A stretch of DNA of 64,000 bases from Bacillus yapensis. Its GTDB lineage: Bacteria > Bacillota > Bacilli > Bacillales > Cytobacillaceae. The stretch is taken from assembly GCF_005280205.1 (NCBI RefSeq), contig NZ_SUND01000011.1, positions 62,001-126,000 on the forward strand, read 5' to 3'. A program made the translations under genes and the position numbers. This document shows, piece after piece, positions 45,542-54,166 of this stretch. The notes below the pieces were generated by a model that had not been told where the DNA came from, ran no database searches, and saw only the letters and a program-made list of their open reading frames with translations. The stretch's first letter is position 1. Each line of letters starts with the position of its first letter.

Positions 45542-46219
45542 TCATGTTTTTTCGTTTAATATAGTTCCTATTATTCGGGCTTTCGATTGCTCCAAGACTC
45601 TTTTTGACTCTATTGCAAGTTCATTCTCTGTTCTGCCATAAACTAGAACTAGAATGACACCATCAGACCTACTTGCAAAAATATTGGTATCTGTCACTTC
45701 CAGAACAGGTGCGGTGTCGTATAAAATAACGTCATAATTTTCAATGACAGTATCCATTAGTTCATTCATTTTAATTGAATCAAGTAGTTCTGCAGGATTT
45801 TTTGGAATGGGGCCACTTGTTAATACGTCTAACCTCCCAATCCCTGTTCTTTGTATAGCCATTTCAAGCGTTGAAATTCTATTTAAAAAGTTAGTCAATC
45901 CTATTGAATTATCCACTTTAAAAATGGAATGTAACGCCGGCCTCCTTAAATTGGCATCAACAATTAAAACCTTCTCTCCTTGTTGAGATAATGACACACC
46001 TAGATTGGCTACGATAGAAGACTTTCCTTCCCCCTGAGATGGAGATGTCACAACAAGTGATTGGTATTTTTTATTAGTAGGAGTAAATTTTAAGTTTGTA
46101 CGAATCGTCCTATACTCCTCTGATATTTTAGAGCTAGGGTCTCTATATGTTACAAGTAACCGATTATTTCTTGTCTTTTTTTTACTCCATAATTTATTGT
46201 TTGCTTGTTGAAGATTCAA
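45542..46219 (-). CDS. epsB: Tyrosine-protein kinase of the eps locus (EpsB type)
   Basis: A BY-kinase of 225 residues that controls polymer synthesis with its membrane modulator EpsA. EEYRTIRTNLKF is the activating contact; Walker A SPSQGEGKSSIVANLG, Walker A' KVLIVDANLRRPALH and Walker B DVILYDTAPVL are intact. It ends at GTILNEKT and so lacks the tyrosine-rich tail such kinases usually carry; the +1 frame continues KHDYFFWF. TTG 46219 is chosen because AGAGGTG lies 6 bases before it; a GTG three codons earlier overlaps that site. Confidence 0.88.
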   Translation of the reverse strand: MNLQQANNKLWSKKKTRNNRLLVTYRDPSSKISEEYRTIRTNLKFTPTNKKYQSLVVTSPSQGEGKSSIVANLGVSLSQQGEKVLIVDANLRRPALHSIFKVDNSIGLTNFLNRISTLEMAIQRTGIGRLDVLTSGPIPKNPAELLDSIKMNELMDTVIENYDVILYDTAPVLEVTDTNIFASRSDGVILVLVYGRTENELAIESKRVLEQSKARIIGTILNEKT

Positions 46220-46958
46220 GTGTTTCACCTCTCAAATTTGTACCTTGTTGTTTTCTCCTTCTTAATTGAGTACTTTTATTAGAGATTCTTGAAATGCTAC
46301 CTAGAACTGGAATTCCTAATAGGTGCTCAATCTCACGGTGAGACTTCACTGTATCATCTAATGAATCCAATAAAAAGACTAACCCTAATCCCACAATGAC
46401 TCCGAAAATAAAACCAATCATGATAAATCGTTTATGATTTTGATTATTTGGCCCAGGGTTCTCTTTTGCTTCCGACAAAATATTAATATTACCCGGTGAT
46501 AAAGTAGTATCAGTTTCAGTTTCATCAATGGAAACATCATTCCCTGAGGTTAGTTCGATAAGATTGGCAAATTCCCGTTGATAAACCCTTGCAACACTAT
46601 CTGCTATTCGAGCAGCAAGCTTAGGATCATTCGCAACAACTGTTATTTCATAGATCTTTGAATCATTTACTGGGGTAATCGTAATTTGGCCACTTAAATT
46701 TTCAGGTGACGCTTTTAAATCTAATTCATCTATTACATGTCTTAAAACAATAGGTTCCTTAAGCAGCTGATTAAGTGTTCCTATTTCCCCTTCTGCTACA
46801 TTTAAAACAATTTTTATGGAGGATGAATATTCTGGGGTCGTAAAATAATAGCTATACACACCTGCTGCTATAGAAAAAATGAATGAAAATACAAAAACAA
46901 CCCATATTCTTTTTCGAATCGTACCCCATATTTTTTTTATATTAATTTCTTTTTCCAT
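46194..46958 (-). CDS. epsA: Chain-length regulator / kinase modulator (EpsA, Wzz type)
   Basis: A 254-residue membrane protein of the Wzz/PCP family. Two helices (IWVVFVFSFIFSIAAGVYSYYF near 15 and FIMIGFIFGVIVGLGLVFLL near 185) flank an external domain; the cytoplasmic tail LDDTVKSHREIEHLLGIPVLGSIS activates the kinase. First gene of the operon. ATG 46958 is preceded by GGTGGA; an ATG five codons earlier has a poorer site. It overlaps epsB by 26 bases. Confidence 0.9.
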   Translation of the reverse strand: MEKEINIKKIWGTIRKRIWVVFVFSFIFSIAAGVYSYYFTTPEYSSSIKIVLNVAEGEIGTLNQLLKEPIVLRHVIDELDLKASPENLSGQITITPVNDSKIYEITVVANDPKLAARIADSVARVYQREFANLIELTSGNDVSIDETETDTTLSPGNINILSEAKENPGPNNQNHKRFIMIGFIFGVIVGLGLVFLLDSLDDTVKSHREIEHLLGIPVLGSISRISNKSTQLRRRKQQGTNLRGETLESSTSKQ

Positions 46959-46990
46959 AATCATTTCCACCATTTCTTTAAAGTAGTTTT

Positions 46991-47006
46991 GTTCTGGTTA
47001 TGGAAC
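46991..47006 (-). promoter_or_regulatory. Second SinR-like inverted repeat in the eps leader
   Basis: GTTCTGGTTATGGAAC has GTTC/GAAC arms with the same 16-bp overall length as a SinR operator, but the inner bases do not fit GTTCTYT. It lies in the transcribed leader, 92 bp from the main site. Confidence 0.4.
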
Positions 47007-47076
47007 ATAATAGCCATGTCACTCTAAAAATTTCTCTTGTATTTGCAATATTATATGGGAGTTTTAACTTATCATC

Positions 47077-47105
47077 ATTTTAGTTCTTAATAAAGAACGT
47101 GTCAA
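47077..47105 (-). promoter_or_regulatory. eps operon promoter with SinR operator in the spacer
   Basis: On the minus strand TTGACA (47100-47105) is followed after 17 bases by TAAAAT (47077-47082). The spacer contains GTTCTTTATTAAGAAC (47083-47098), an inverted repeat with one perfect SinR half-site (GTTCTTT) and the spacing of the known operator. Bound SinR would block RNA polymerase directly. Confidence 0.85.
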
Positions 47106-47279
47106 GGTTTTTTATCTGAAATTTTCATGTTAGATGTAGTAATTTTCAGCAATTATGCAATATAACACCTTTAGTATATATGTTATTTATCAATTCCTTA
47201 TACAGAACAGTTTTGGAAAATTATTTACATAAAGCCTAGACCAATATATGGGAGTAGTCAAAATAACTAAAACTAAATA

Positions 47280-47299
47280 AGACAAGGATTTCCTTGTCT
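47280..47299 (-). terminator. Terminator after the beta-propeller lipoprotein gene
   Basis: AGACAAGGA pairs with TCCTTGTCT, followed on the minus strand by a T-rich stretch. It starts at the stop codon of the upstream gene and separates it from the eps promoter. Between 47106 and 47279 I see no gene. Confidence 0.65.
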
Positions 47300-47300
47300 A

Positions 47301-48344
47301 TCAATTCTTATTATCAACTCTTAGATGGATACCATGTGGGTTATATCCTACCTCTATTTCTTCTATATATTCATTGGTCTCTAAGTTAATGACTGCTACT
47401 TTATTTGAACCGCTCAGAGTAACATATACCATCGACATATCCTTATTAAAGGAAATGTGTTTAGGGGCAGATATGTCTTGTATTTTTTTTATAACTTTAT
47501 CTGTTTGTAAGTCGATTATACTTACGCTATTATCATTCTTATTTGTTACAACCATAATGGCCTTCTCCTCATTGATAACAAAATCAGTCACATCTATACC
47601 TGATTCTATATCTTTTTCCTTCTTACCGCTTTTTGTATTGAAAACCTCTATTGCATTATAATTACTAGAAGCTACATAGAGTAGGTTACCATTGGAAATT
47701 GTTCTAATGACCATTGGTGAGCCATTGACTTTATAAGTATGAATGATTTTGTCATTTGAAACAGCATATACTAATAGGTTTTTGTGATCAGAAATATACA
47801 ATATATCTTCATGTAAATAAGGATAATTTGTTCTAGCTCCTTCTCCTAAATCAATTTTTCTATTTACCTCTAATCTTACCGTATCGATTACATATACATA
47901 TTGGTCACCAACTGTCGTAACATAGAGTTGTTTTTGGTCGTTTGACAATGCTATTCCATGAGGATCTATTCCCACCTCAATTTCCTTTATCATTTTCATT
48001 TCTTTTAAGTTGATTACTCCTACACTATTCCCCTGTCTATGTGTAACAAAAGCTTTCTCATTGGCGAAAACCACATTTGCAGGTCTTTCACCAGTTTTTA
48101 TTTCTTGAATTACTTTATTTGACGGTATATCAATAACTGATATACTATTTTCTTTCTCGCTCGGAACATAAAATTGAACATTATCTTGCGGTAATTCCGT
48201 TTCGTCATTAGTTTCATTCTTTATGATTTCTATTTCCTGTGACCCAATTCGTTGCCTCGTATTATCATCAAAGTTCAGAGAACAACTCGTTAAGGTAAGT
48301 AATATTAAACAAACTAACAAAAAGAAAATAGTAGATCTTGACAT
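47301..48344 (-). CDS. Lipoprotein with YncE-like beta-propeller
   Basis: A 347-residue lipoprotein. The signal peptide FFLLVCLILLTLTSC ends in a lipobox cysteine near residue 21. About six repeats follow of the 40-residue YncE type (VYVIDTVRLEVNRKIDLG, VSIIDLQTDKVIKKIQDI, VAVINLETNEYIEEIEVG), forming a seven-bladed-type propeller on the outer face of the membrane. Ligand unknown. ATG 48344 is chosen because GGGAGGG precedes it and the signal peptide follows; the upstream extension is unsupported. Confidence 0.88.
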   Translation of the reverse strand: MSRSTIFFLLVCLILLTLTSCSLNFDDNTRQRIGSQEIEIIKNETNDETELPQDNVQFYVPSEKENSISVIDIPSNKVIQEIKTGERPANVVFANEKAFVTHRQGNSVGVINLKEMKMIKEIEVGIDPHGIALSNDQKQLYVTTVGDQYVYVIDTVRLEVNRKIDLGEGARTNYPYLHEDILYISDHKNLLVYAVSNDKIIHTYKVNGSPMVIRTISNGNLLYVASSNYNAIEVFNTKSGKKEKDIESGIDVTDFVINEEKAIMVVTNKNDNSVSIIDLQTDKVIKKIQDISAPKHISFNKDMSMVYVTLSGSNKVAVINLETNEYIEEIEVGYNPHGIHLRVDNKN

Positions 48345-48641
48345 GTCTATTCCCTCCCTCTGTAAAATTTTGAAAAACCTAAGTAACTTTCTTAAGTACA
48401 TCATTGAATACATGTGAAAACTAATAAGCATTCTTATCTGATGTGTATCCTCCATTTTTATTAACAAAGTCTTTCGACAGAAAAAAATAAATTCCTTCCT
48501 AAATGACCTCATTAAATTGAACAGCATTTATAAAAATGAATTTCTATCTTCTTAAAACACTTCAATGGAGAATATTTTTGTTAGTGAACAAGAGAATAAA
48601 ACTGATATAAAATAACTTGTCTAAAAAGAAGGAGGTCAGTT
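48345..48641. other. Divergent intergenic stretch
   Basis: AT-rich sequence between the lipoprotein gene and the catalase stub. It must hold the promoters of both; no convincing hexamer pair, repeat or structured element was found. Confidence 0.4.
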
Positions 48642-48764
48642 ATGTATTTTTCTAAAGAGGATTTAATTAATAATATTGTGCCGGATGAACCGGATCCTTC
48701 TGCAGCAAAAGTACTTCAAGAAGTCTTATGCCGTCAGTTTGGTGAAATTCGAACAATGAAGTAA
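48642..48764 (+). pseudogene. N-terminal stub of a manganese catalase
   Basis: A 40-codon reading with an ideal AAGGAGG site: MYFSKEDLINNIVPDEPDPS, then AAKVLQEVLCRQFGEIRTMK. This follows the N-terminus of Mn-catalases of the YdbD/YjqC type (PDPxxAxxLQExLGGQFGEMxTMMQYLFQ), then stops where the first ligand helix should continue. LGGQ has become LCRQ. The rest of the gene is not found downstream in any frame. Probably a deletion remnant that is still translatable. Confidence 0.7.
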
Positions 48765-48934
48765 TTTTTGCTTAAGCCCTTTGTGTGAAGGGATTTGACC
48801 TTTTATCTAGTCGACCTATGAGAGAGTTAAAACGCTGATCTCCCTTTCAATCTTAATAAAGCAATATGTTATAGTTATTCTGTAGTAATCTGCTAGAAAG
48901 CTTAATAATTTGACTTCATATCGGAGTGATAAAC

Positions 48935-49843
48935 ATGAAAATCGGAATTATCGGATTAGGGGATATTGCTAAAAAAGCCTATCTACCAGTACTTTCAGAA
49001 AAAGAAGGGATTGAACTTGTACTTTGTACAAGAAATTCTGACACCTTAAACAGCTTGTCAAAAAAATACAGAATTCAAGAAAAGGTTCAGTCTGTTGAAA
49101 AACTAATAGAAATTGGAATCGATGCTGCCATCGTGAGCACTGCTACAGAAGCACATTTTGAAATAGCGGAAACATTACTTAGAAATGGCATCCACACATA
49201 CATAGACAAACCAATATCGATGAATTTTCATGAAACCGAAAGAATTGTCAATCTCGCAAAAGAGAATAACAAGATCGCGATGGTCGGTTTTAATAGAAGA
49301 TTTATCCCGAAAGTGAGGGAGCTGAAAGATAAAGGAAAAGCTAGCTTAATTCTCATACAGAAAAATCGATTTTCAGCTCCAGACTTTGTGCGAAGATTTG
49401 TAGTTGAGGATTTTATCCATGTCGTCGATACACTGAGATTTTTAATGGATACTGAAGTCAAAGATGTCAAAGTAGACTACCTTAAAAATGGTGAACTGCT
49501 TGATCATTTAGTCCTCACACTTATTGGAGACGGATGTACCGCTATTGGGATCATGAACAGAAACGGCGGGGTCACCGAAGAAATCATCGAATACATGACT
49601 GGACATGATAAATTCGTCGTGAATAGCCTTGTCGAAACGACTCACTATCATAATAAAGAAATCCATATTTCAAAATTTGGTGACTGGGAGCCAACCCTAT
49701 ATAAACGTGGATTTTATCAATTATTAGATCATTTTATCGATTGCGTTCAAAATAATCGCATCCCTGATCCATCCATAAACGATTCTTTAATTACGCATGA
49801 GATTTGCGAAAGAATCGTGAAATACATCGAATCAAATAAATAA
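48935..49843 (+). CDS. Gfo/Idh/MocA family oxidoreductase
   Basis: A 302-residue NAD(P)-dependent sugar or polyol dehydrogenase. MKIGIIGLGDIAKKAYLPVL is the Rossmann start, AIVSTATEAHFEIAETLL and YIDKPISMNFHETERIV hold the EKP-type motif (here DKP) with the catalytic lysine. The C-terminal domain has FIHVVDTLRFLM with the usual histidine. ATG 48935 follows CGGAG. It is one of few plus-strand genes here and has its own terminator. Substrate unknown. Confidence 0.9.
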   Translation: MKIGIIGLGDIAKKAYLPVLSEKEGIELVLCTRNSDTLNSLSKKYRIQEKVQSVEKLIEIGIDAAIVSTATEAHFEIAETLLRNGIHTYIDKPISMNFHETERIVNLAKENNKIAMVGFNRRFIPKVRELKDKGKASLILIQKNRFSAPDFVRRFVVEDFIHVVDTLRFLMDTEVKDVKVDYLKNGELLDHLVLTLIGDGCTAIGIMNRNGGVTEEIIEYMTGHDKFVVNSLVETTHYHNKEIHISKFGDWEPTLYKRGFYQLLDHFIDCVQNNRIPDPSINDSLITHEICERIVKYIESNK

Positions 49844-49851
49844 GGACCAAA

Positions 49852-49891
49852 AAAGGCCCGAATCCTGGAAACACGAGGATTAGAGCCTTTT
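49852..49891 (+). terminator. Terminator between the oxidoreductase and amidase genes
   Basis: AAAGGC...GAATCCT pairs with AGGATT...GCCTTTT around a GGAAACACG loop. Convergent genes on both sides, and T/A tracts at each end, suggest use in both directions. Confidence 0.85.
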
Positions 49892-49951
49892 GAATGTCTC
49901 CTTTACCTTCAATTAATCGGGTTGCAGCTACCATTTATTCAACCAAATGTT

Positions 49952-50623
49952 TTACTCCACACTCTCTTGGTATTCCTTTATGCCTTCAACTATTGAAGCG
50001 GCAACACGATTCTGAAAATCGTCAGTCCACATTTTGGACTCATCTTGAGGATTCGTCAGATACCCTATCTCCAACAAAGCTGCCGGCATTTTTGTATCCT
50101 TTACAACAAATAGATCTTTCTTCATTATTCCTCTATCCTTAAATCCAGTTGCCTCAACTATATGTTGCTGTATGATCTCAGCAAAATGGCGGGAATTCTT
50201 GTGATAATAAAATGTTTCCGCACCTGAAACTTCGGGATCAGAAAAGGTGTTTCCGTGAATTGAAATGAATAAATCCGCATCTATATTATTGGCATATTTG
50301 GGCCTGTATCGGCTCTCTTGAGAAATAAAGCGATCATCCGCTCTTGTCATATAAACCTGTATTCTAGGTTCCTGCTCTAATAGCTTCTTCACTTTTTTCG
50401 ACAGACTCAAAGTAAAATCCTTTTCATGTTTCCCGCTAGCACCTGTTGCCCCAACATCCGTACCGCCATGTCCAGGATCGATTACAACTTTGAATGGTGT
50501 ATGATTTTTTACATCATTAGAATGATTTTTCTTATCGTTACTATTATCAGAGGTAGAATTGCATGCCGATAACAGCAAAATTGTTAAAATGACCAATGTT
50601 ATGCACAAAATATTTTTTATCAT
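49952..50623 (-). CDS. Lipoprotein N-acetylmuramoyl-L-alanine amidase (Amidase_3)
   Basis: A 223-residue cell-wall hydrolase that cuts between MurNAc and L-Ala. The signal peptide ends in the lipobox LLSAC near residue 21. Zinc and catalytic residues are visible: VIDPGHGGTD (His), KHEKDFTL (Glu), LFISIHGNTF (His) and LLEIGYLTNP (Glu). AGAAGGA precedes the ATG. The TAAAGAT-N4-TAAAGAT site 155 bases upstream is the same as that before the neighbouring two-component operon, so the amidase is a likely target. Confidence 0.93.
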   Translation of the reverse strand: MIKNILCITLVILTILLLSACNSTSDNSNDKKNHSNDVKNHTPFKVVIDPGHGGTDVGATGASGKHEKDFTLSLSKKVKKLLEQEPRIQVYMTRADDRFISQESRYRPKYANNIDADLFISIHGNTFSDPEVSGAETFYYHKNSRHFAEIIQQHIVEATGFKDRGIMKKDLFVVKDTKMPAALLEIGYLTNPQDESKMWTDDFQNRVAASIVEGIKEYQESVE

Positions 50624-50777
50624 GTCTTATCCTTCTTTCTATATATAATTTGTCAAGACGCTGACAACGGACATGGTATTTGAATTGCACCGGTTAGACC
50701 GAAGAATCTAGCTTCTTCATCTATAATCCCACTCCCTCAAATCATCTTTGTCCTATTGAAAGATTAATAGAGAGAGA

Positions 50778-50795
50778 TAAAGATTAGGTAAAGAT
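50778..50795 (-). promoter_or_regulatory. Putative response-regulator site upstream of the amidase
   Basis: TAAAGATTAGGTAAAGAT: two identical heptamers 11 bp apart, the layout bound by OmpR/PhoB-type dimers. The same arrangement and orientation occurs at 53477-53494. Confidence 0.65.
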
Positions 50796-50873
50796 GACAT
50801 CAATATCTTTTAAAGAATGTTTTACCGGTGATCTAAAATGAATTGTGTTTTGGACATGTCATACAAAAAAAAA

Positions 50874-50915
50874 CATCCGTTCAAGTACCATTGGTTATGG
50901 CCCATTGAACGGATG
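50874..50915 (-). terminator. Terminator of the two-component operon
   Basis: CATCCGTTCAA pairs with TTGAACGGATG around a 20-base loop and is followed on the minus strand by nine T. Confidence 0.9.
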
Positions 50916-50949
50916 GCTCAAATATATTTTATAATTATTGAAAAGTTTC

Positions 50950-52737
50950 TTAATATGGATTCTGGCCTTTTTTGTTTAAGTAGAAGTAAAGCAGCACTCC
51001 ATCTTCTGTATTCGATACACCATACTCCACATCATGCAACTCTAAAATTTTCATTGAAATAGCTAGCCCTAGTCCTGTCCCCCCCTCAGCACGCCTGCGA
51101 GACGCATCAGCACGATAAAAACGATCCCATATTTTCTCTAAATGTTCGTGCTCGATATGGGCACCTTTATTTTCCACAGTGATTTTTACACGCTTATTTT
51201 CATCTATCGTGGATAAAATAATCCTTTCATTTTCAGGCGTGTATCGAATCGCATTTGTAATAAAGTTCGTGATTACTTGTTCTATTCGAAGTTGATTGGC
51301 AACTACTTGAATTCTAGAGAGTTGTTTTTGAACATGTAATTGCTTGTTCGTTATGTCTAATGCTAATTGTTCACATATATACTCCATGACCTGATCAATA
51401 TAAAAGACATCCATCTCCATTTTATACGTACCAGATTCAAACTTTGCTAATTCGAGCATATCTACAATAAGCATATCCATTTTATCTACTTCTTTTGCCA
51501 TTGCTTTAAAATAATATTCTTTTTTATTACTAGCAACACCATCTTCTAAAATAGAGATGCAGCTTTTCATAATACTTAAGGGCGTCTTTAATTCATGTGA
51601 AACACCGGAAATAAATTCTTTTCGTGTATTTTCTAATTGTTTTTCTTTCTCTATATCCTTTTGCAATTGATGAATATACGCATGCAATGTACTTGAGAGT
51701 GTATTAATATCGTGTGATAAATCACCTATTTCATCTTTTGATGTAACGGATATTGTCTCCGAAAAATCCAAGTTTGCCAATTTGGTTGTAGTATCGTTTA
51801 TTTGTAACAATGGTTTGGCGATCTTTTTAGAATAATAAGAGGATGCCATTACACTAAGAAGGAGTACAAATAAAATTAAATATGCATAATAACCTTCTAT
51901 CATTTGGACAGCTTCATCAACGGGTTGTAATGATGTCATAGCCAAAATATAAGTTGTTTTACCCTTCGCATCTTTCACAGGTCTAATGAATATTTTGTAT
52001 TTAATATTATTTTCCTCATAATCGATTGTCTCAACAGAGCTATAATAATTATCATTTAATAAGAGGTTGACTTGAAATTGTTTTATTCTTTCTATAAATA
52101 CACGATTTGTATAAATGTTTGAACCTACTGGTAATTGTAATTTCTGAATGACTCCATTTAAATATATCTGCGAGCTCCCTCTTGGAAAAGGCTCTGTTGC
52201 ATCTCTTTTTCCATACAATTTTTCTGATAGTTGCCTATTCTCTAGTACAACATTCTTATCTTCTACTGTTAAAATAGCAGGAATTACTGTATCATCTTTT
52301 ATTACTCCATCGATAAATATATGCCTTCCCTGTTCTAAATCAAATCCTACCCTTTGCAGATCTTCTAAATCAATAAAGCTATACAACGGGATGTTCATTT
52401 CACGGTCAGAGAGCTCCTTATTTCGAGAAGGAACTAATTGAATTGTTACAGAAAAGTCATTTGCGTATTTAATATTCCCTAGACTATCTAATGTTGTAAT
52501 CCACGTCGTATTTTCTTGATAGAAATCATGCTGTAACTTTTGAATGGTGGATACATCTTTTCCAGCCTTAAGATACTCTTTCGTAAAGGATTGAATACTC
52601 TTATTTATCTCATTTACCTTTTGGTTTGCATAATATTGCTTGAAAAATATCGTTTGTCCAACAAAAATAGTGGCCAAAATGAGCATACATAATAACGTCG
52701 TGAGAAGAAATAGTTTTGATACAATCCCTATTTTCAT
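50950..52737 (-). CDS. Sensor histidine kinase
   Basis: A 595-residue membrane sensor. One helix near residue 8-28, a large external domain of about 260 residues, a second helix near 285 (YYAYLILFVLLLSVMASSYY), a HAMP domain (KPLLQINDTTTKLANLDFSE), HisKA with FISGVSHELKTPLSIM (phosphorylated His near 378) and a HATPase domain with NAIRYTP and GGTGLGLAISMKIL. Its gene overlaps that of the response regulator by ATGA, so they work as a pair. Signal unknown; the amidase target suggests cell-envelope state. Confidence 0.93.
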   Translation of the reverse strand: MKIGIVSKLFLLTTLLCMLILATIFVGQTIFFKQYYANQKVNEINKSIQSFTKEYLKAGKDVSTIQKLQHDFYQENTTWITTLDSLGNIKYANDFSVTIQLVPSRNKELSDREMNIPLYSFIDLEDLQRVGFDLEQGRHIFIDGVIKDDTVIPAILTVEDKNVVLENRQLSEKLYGKRDATEPFPRGSSQIYLNGVIQKLQLPVGSNIYTNRVFIERIKQFQVNLLLNDNYYSSVETIDYEENNIKYKIFIRPVKDAKGKTTYILAMTSLQPVDEAVQMIEGYYAYLILFVLLLSVMASSYYSKKIAKPLLQINDTTTKLANLDFSETISVTSKDEIGDLSHDINTLSSTLHAYIHQLQKDIEKEKQLENTRKEFISGVSHELKTPLSIMKSCISILEDGVASNKKEYYFKAMAKEVDKMDMLIVDMLELAKFESGTYKMEMDVFYIDQVMEYICEQLALDITNKQLHVQKQLSRIQVVANQLRIEQVITNFITNAIRYTPENERIILSTIDENKRVKITVENKGAHIEHEHLEKIWDRFYRADASRRRAEGGTGLGLAISMKILELHDVEYGVSNTEDGVLLYFYLNKKGQNPY

Positions 52738-53420
52738 GCTTCGCCCTCAAATTTGTAACCAACGCGAATAACAGTTACAATGAGATTCGCTTTATGACCC
52801 AATTTGTGACGTAAATTACGGATATGACTATTAATCGTGCGATCATCACCAGCAAATTCATAACCCCAAATTTTATTGATCAGTTGTTCTCTTGTAATAA
52901 TAATCCCTTGATTTTGCATTAAGTAAGTTAATATTTCAAATTCTGTGTGTGTCAAACTCGTCATTTCTCCCTCTATTGTCACTGTACGTGAAGGGAAATG
53001 GACATGGATCCCACTACTAATCAAGGTATCTTCACTAGATACATTACTCGTATTAGAATATCGACTATCAATTAATCGTTTTACTCTCGCCAATAAGATG
53101 GCTGGACTGTATGGTTTTGTCACATAATCATCAGCCCCTAATTCAAATCCAAGGAGCGTATCATCTTCATCAGCTCGGGCAGTCAACATAATAATAGGCA
53201 CATTGGATGATTTGCGAATTCTTCTACAAACAGACCATCCATCTAACTCTGGCAACATGATATCTAGAATAATTAAATGTACTTCATGTTCTTCAAATAC
53301 AGCTAAAGCTTCATTTCCATCTACTGATTCCAATACTTCATAGCCTTCGTTCCATAAATAATCTTTCACGATTTCACGTAAAATGTCTTCATCTTCTACA
53401 ATTAATATTGTTTTTTGCAT
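52734..53420 (-). CDS. OmpR-family response regulator
   Basis: A 228-residue DNA-binding regulator: receiver domain with VEDEDILREIVKDYL, phosphorylated Asp in LIILDIMLPELDGW near 52, Thr in IIMLTARAD and Lys in GADDYVTKPYSP; then a winged helix (LTHTEFEILTYLMQNQG ... DDRTINSHIRNLRHKL). ATG 53420 follows GTGAGGG; an ATG ten codons upstream lacks support. A tandem TAAAGAT site 57 bases upstream suggests autoregulation. Confidence 0.94.
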   Translation of the reverse strand: MQKTILIVEDEDILREIVKDYLWNEGYEVLESVDGNEALAVFEEHEVHLIILDIMLPELDGWSVCRRIRKSSNVPIIMLTARADEDDTLLGFELGADDYVTKPYSPAILLARVKRLIDSRYSNTSNVSSEDTLISSGIHVHFPSRTVTIEGEMTSLTHTEFEILTYLMQNQGIIITREQLINKIWGYEFAGDDRTINSHIRNLRHKLGHKANLIVTVIRVGYKFEGEA

Positions 53421-53476
53421 TATTTCCCTCACATTATTTTTAATGTTCATGCCTATGAAAGAATATCATAACGATG

Positions 53477-53494
53477 TAAAGATGAGATAAAGAT
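53477..53494 (-). promoter_or_regulatory. Putative autoregulatory site of the two-component operon
   Basis: TAAAGATGAGATAAAGAT: two identical heptamers separated by four bases, matching the site in front of the amidase gene. Confidence 0.65.
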
Positions 53495-53673
53495 ATTTCT
53501 TAATAATGACCTTGTAGAGCTGTACAATATAGTAGGAACAATTTGTGCAAACATTTTTCTAATTTTATAGGCATTTACATAGTCATATAGGTTTTTACCT
53601 ACATACTGTACACAAGATATCACCTCTGATTTTTGAGGATTATTGGTACACCGTCTGAATGGAGGTATGAATA

Positions 53674-54166
53674 ATGACAAATTTTAATTCTTTTCATGGG
53701 ACCATAACGATGATTCATGATTTAATCACAGGGCAAAATGGAGAAGGTTGCTATAAAGTAATTTCTGCTAAAAATGAATTAGGAACTGTCGTAAATTTCG
53801 TAGTTTCACCCACGACTTATATTGTAGATCATGTAATGTTAGCAGTCGGAGACCGCATCACTGGATATTATGATGCGAATGCACCTGCTCCACTTATATT
53901 TCCTCCACAATATCAAGCACTTGTCATAGTAAAAGACAGTCCTTCCCAACAAACTGTAAAGGTCTCCTATTTTAATAGTCAGCTAGTGAGTAAAGATGGA
54001 GAGTTGCGATTAAATATATCTCCGTACACACAGATCGTATTGACCAATGGACTATCTATCGTTCTCAAGTAATCCTGCTAATCGAAACTTAATCGTAATT
54101 TATGGCCTATCTACACAAAGTATCCCCGCTCAAACAACACCTAATAAAATCATAGTAATGTGTTAA
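53674..54166 (+). pseudogene. Conserved hypothetical protein with a frameshift near its C-terminus
   Basis: The reading starts MTNFNSFHGTITMIHDLITG after GGAGG and runs 132 codons to TAA at 54070. The +1 frame continues from about 54068 as SNPANRNLIVIYGLSTQSIP, then AQTTPNKIIVMC, to TAA at 54164. That reads as the natural end of the same small beta-rich protein (about 163 residues; features such as VSPTTYIVDHVMLAVGDRITGYYDANAPAP). A one-base insertion near the AA at 54067-54068 explains it; a sequencing error is possible. Function unknown. Confidence 0.7.
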
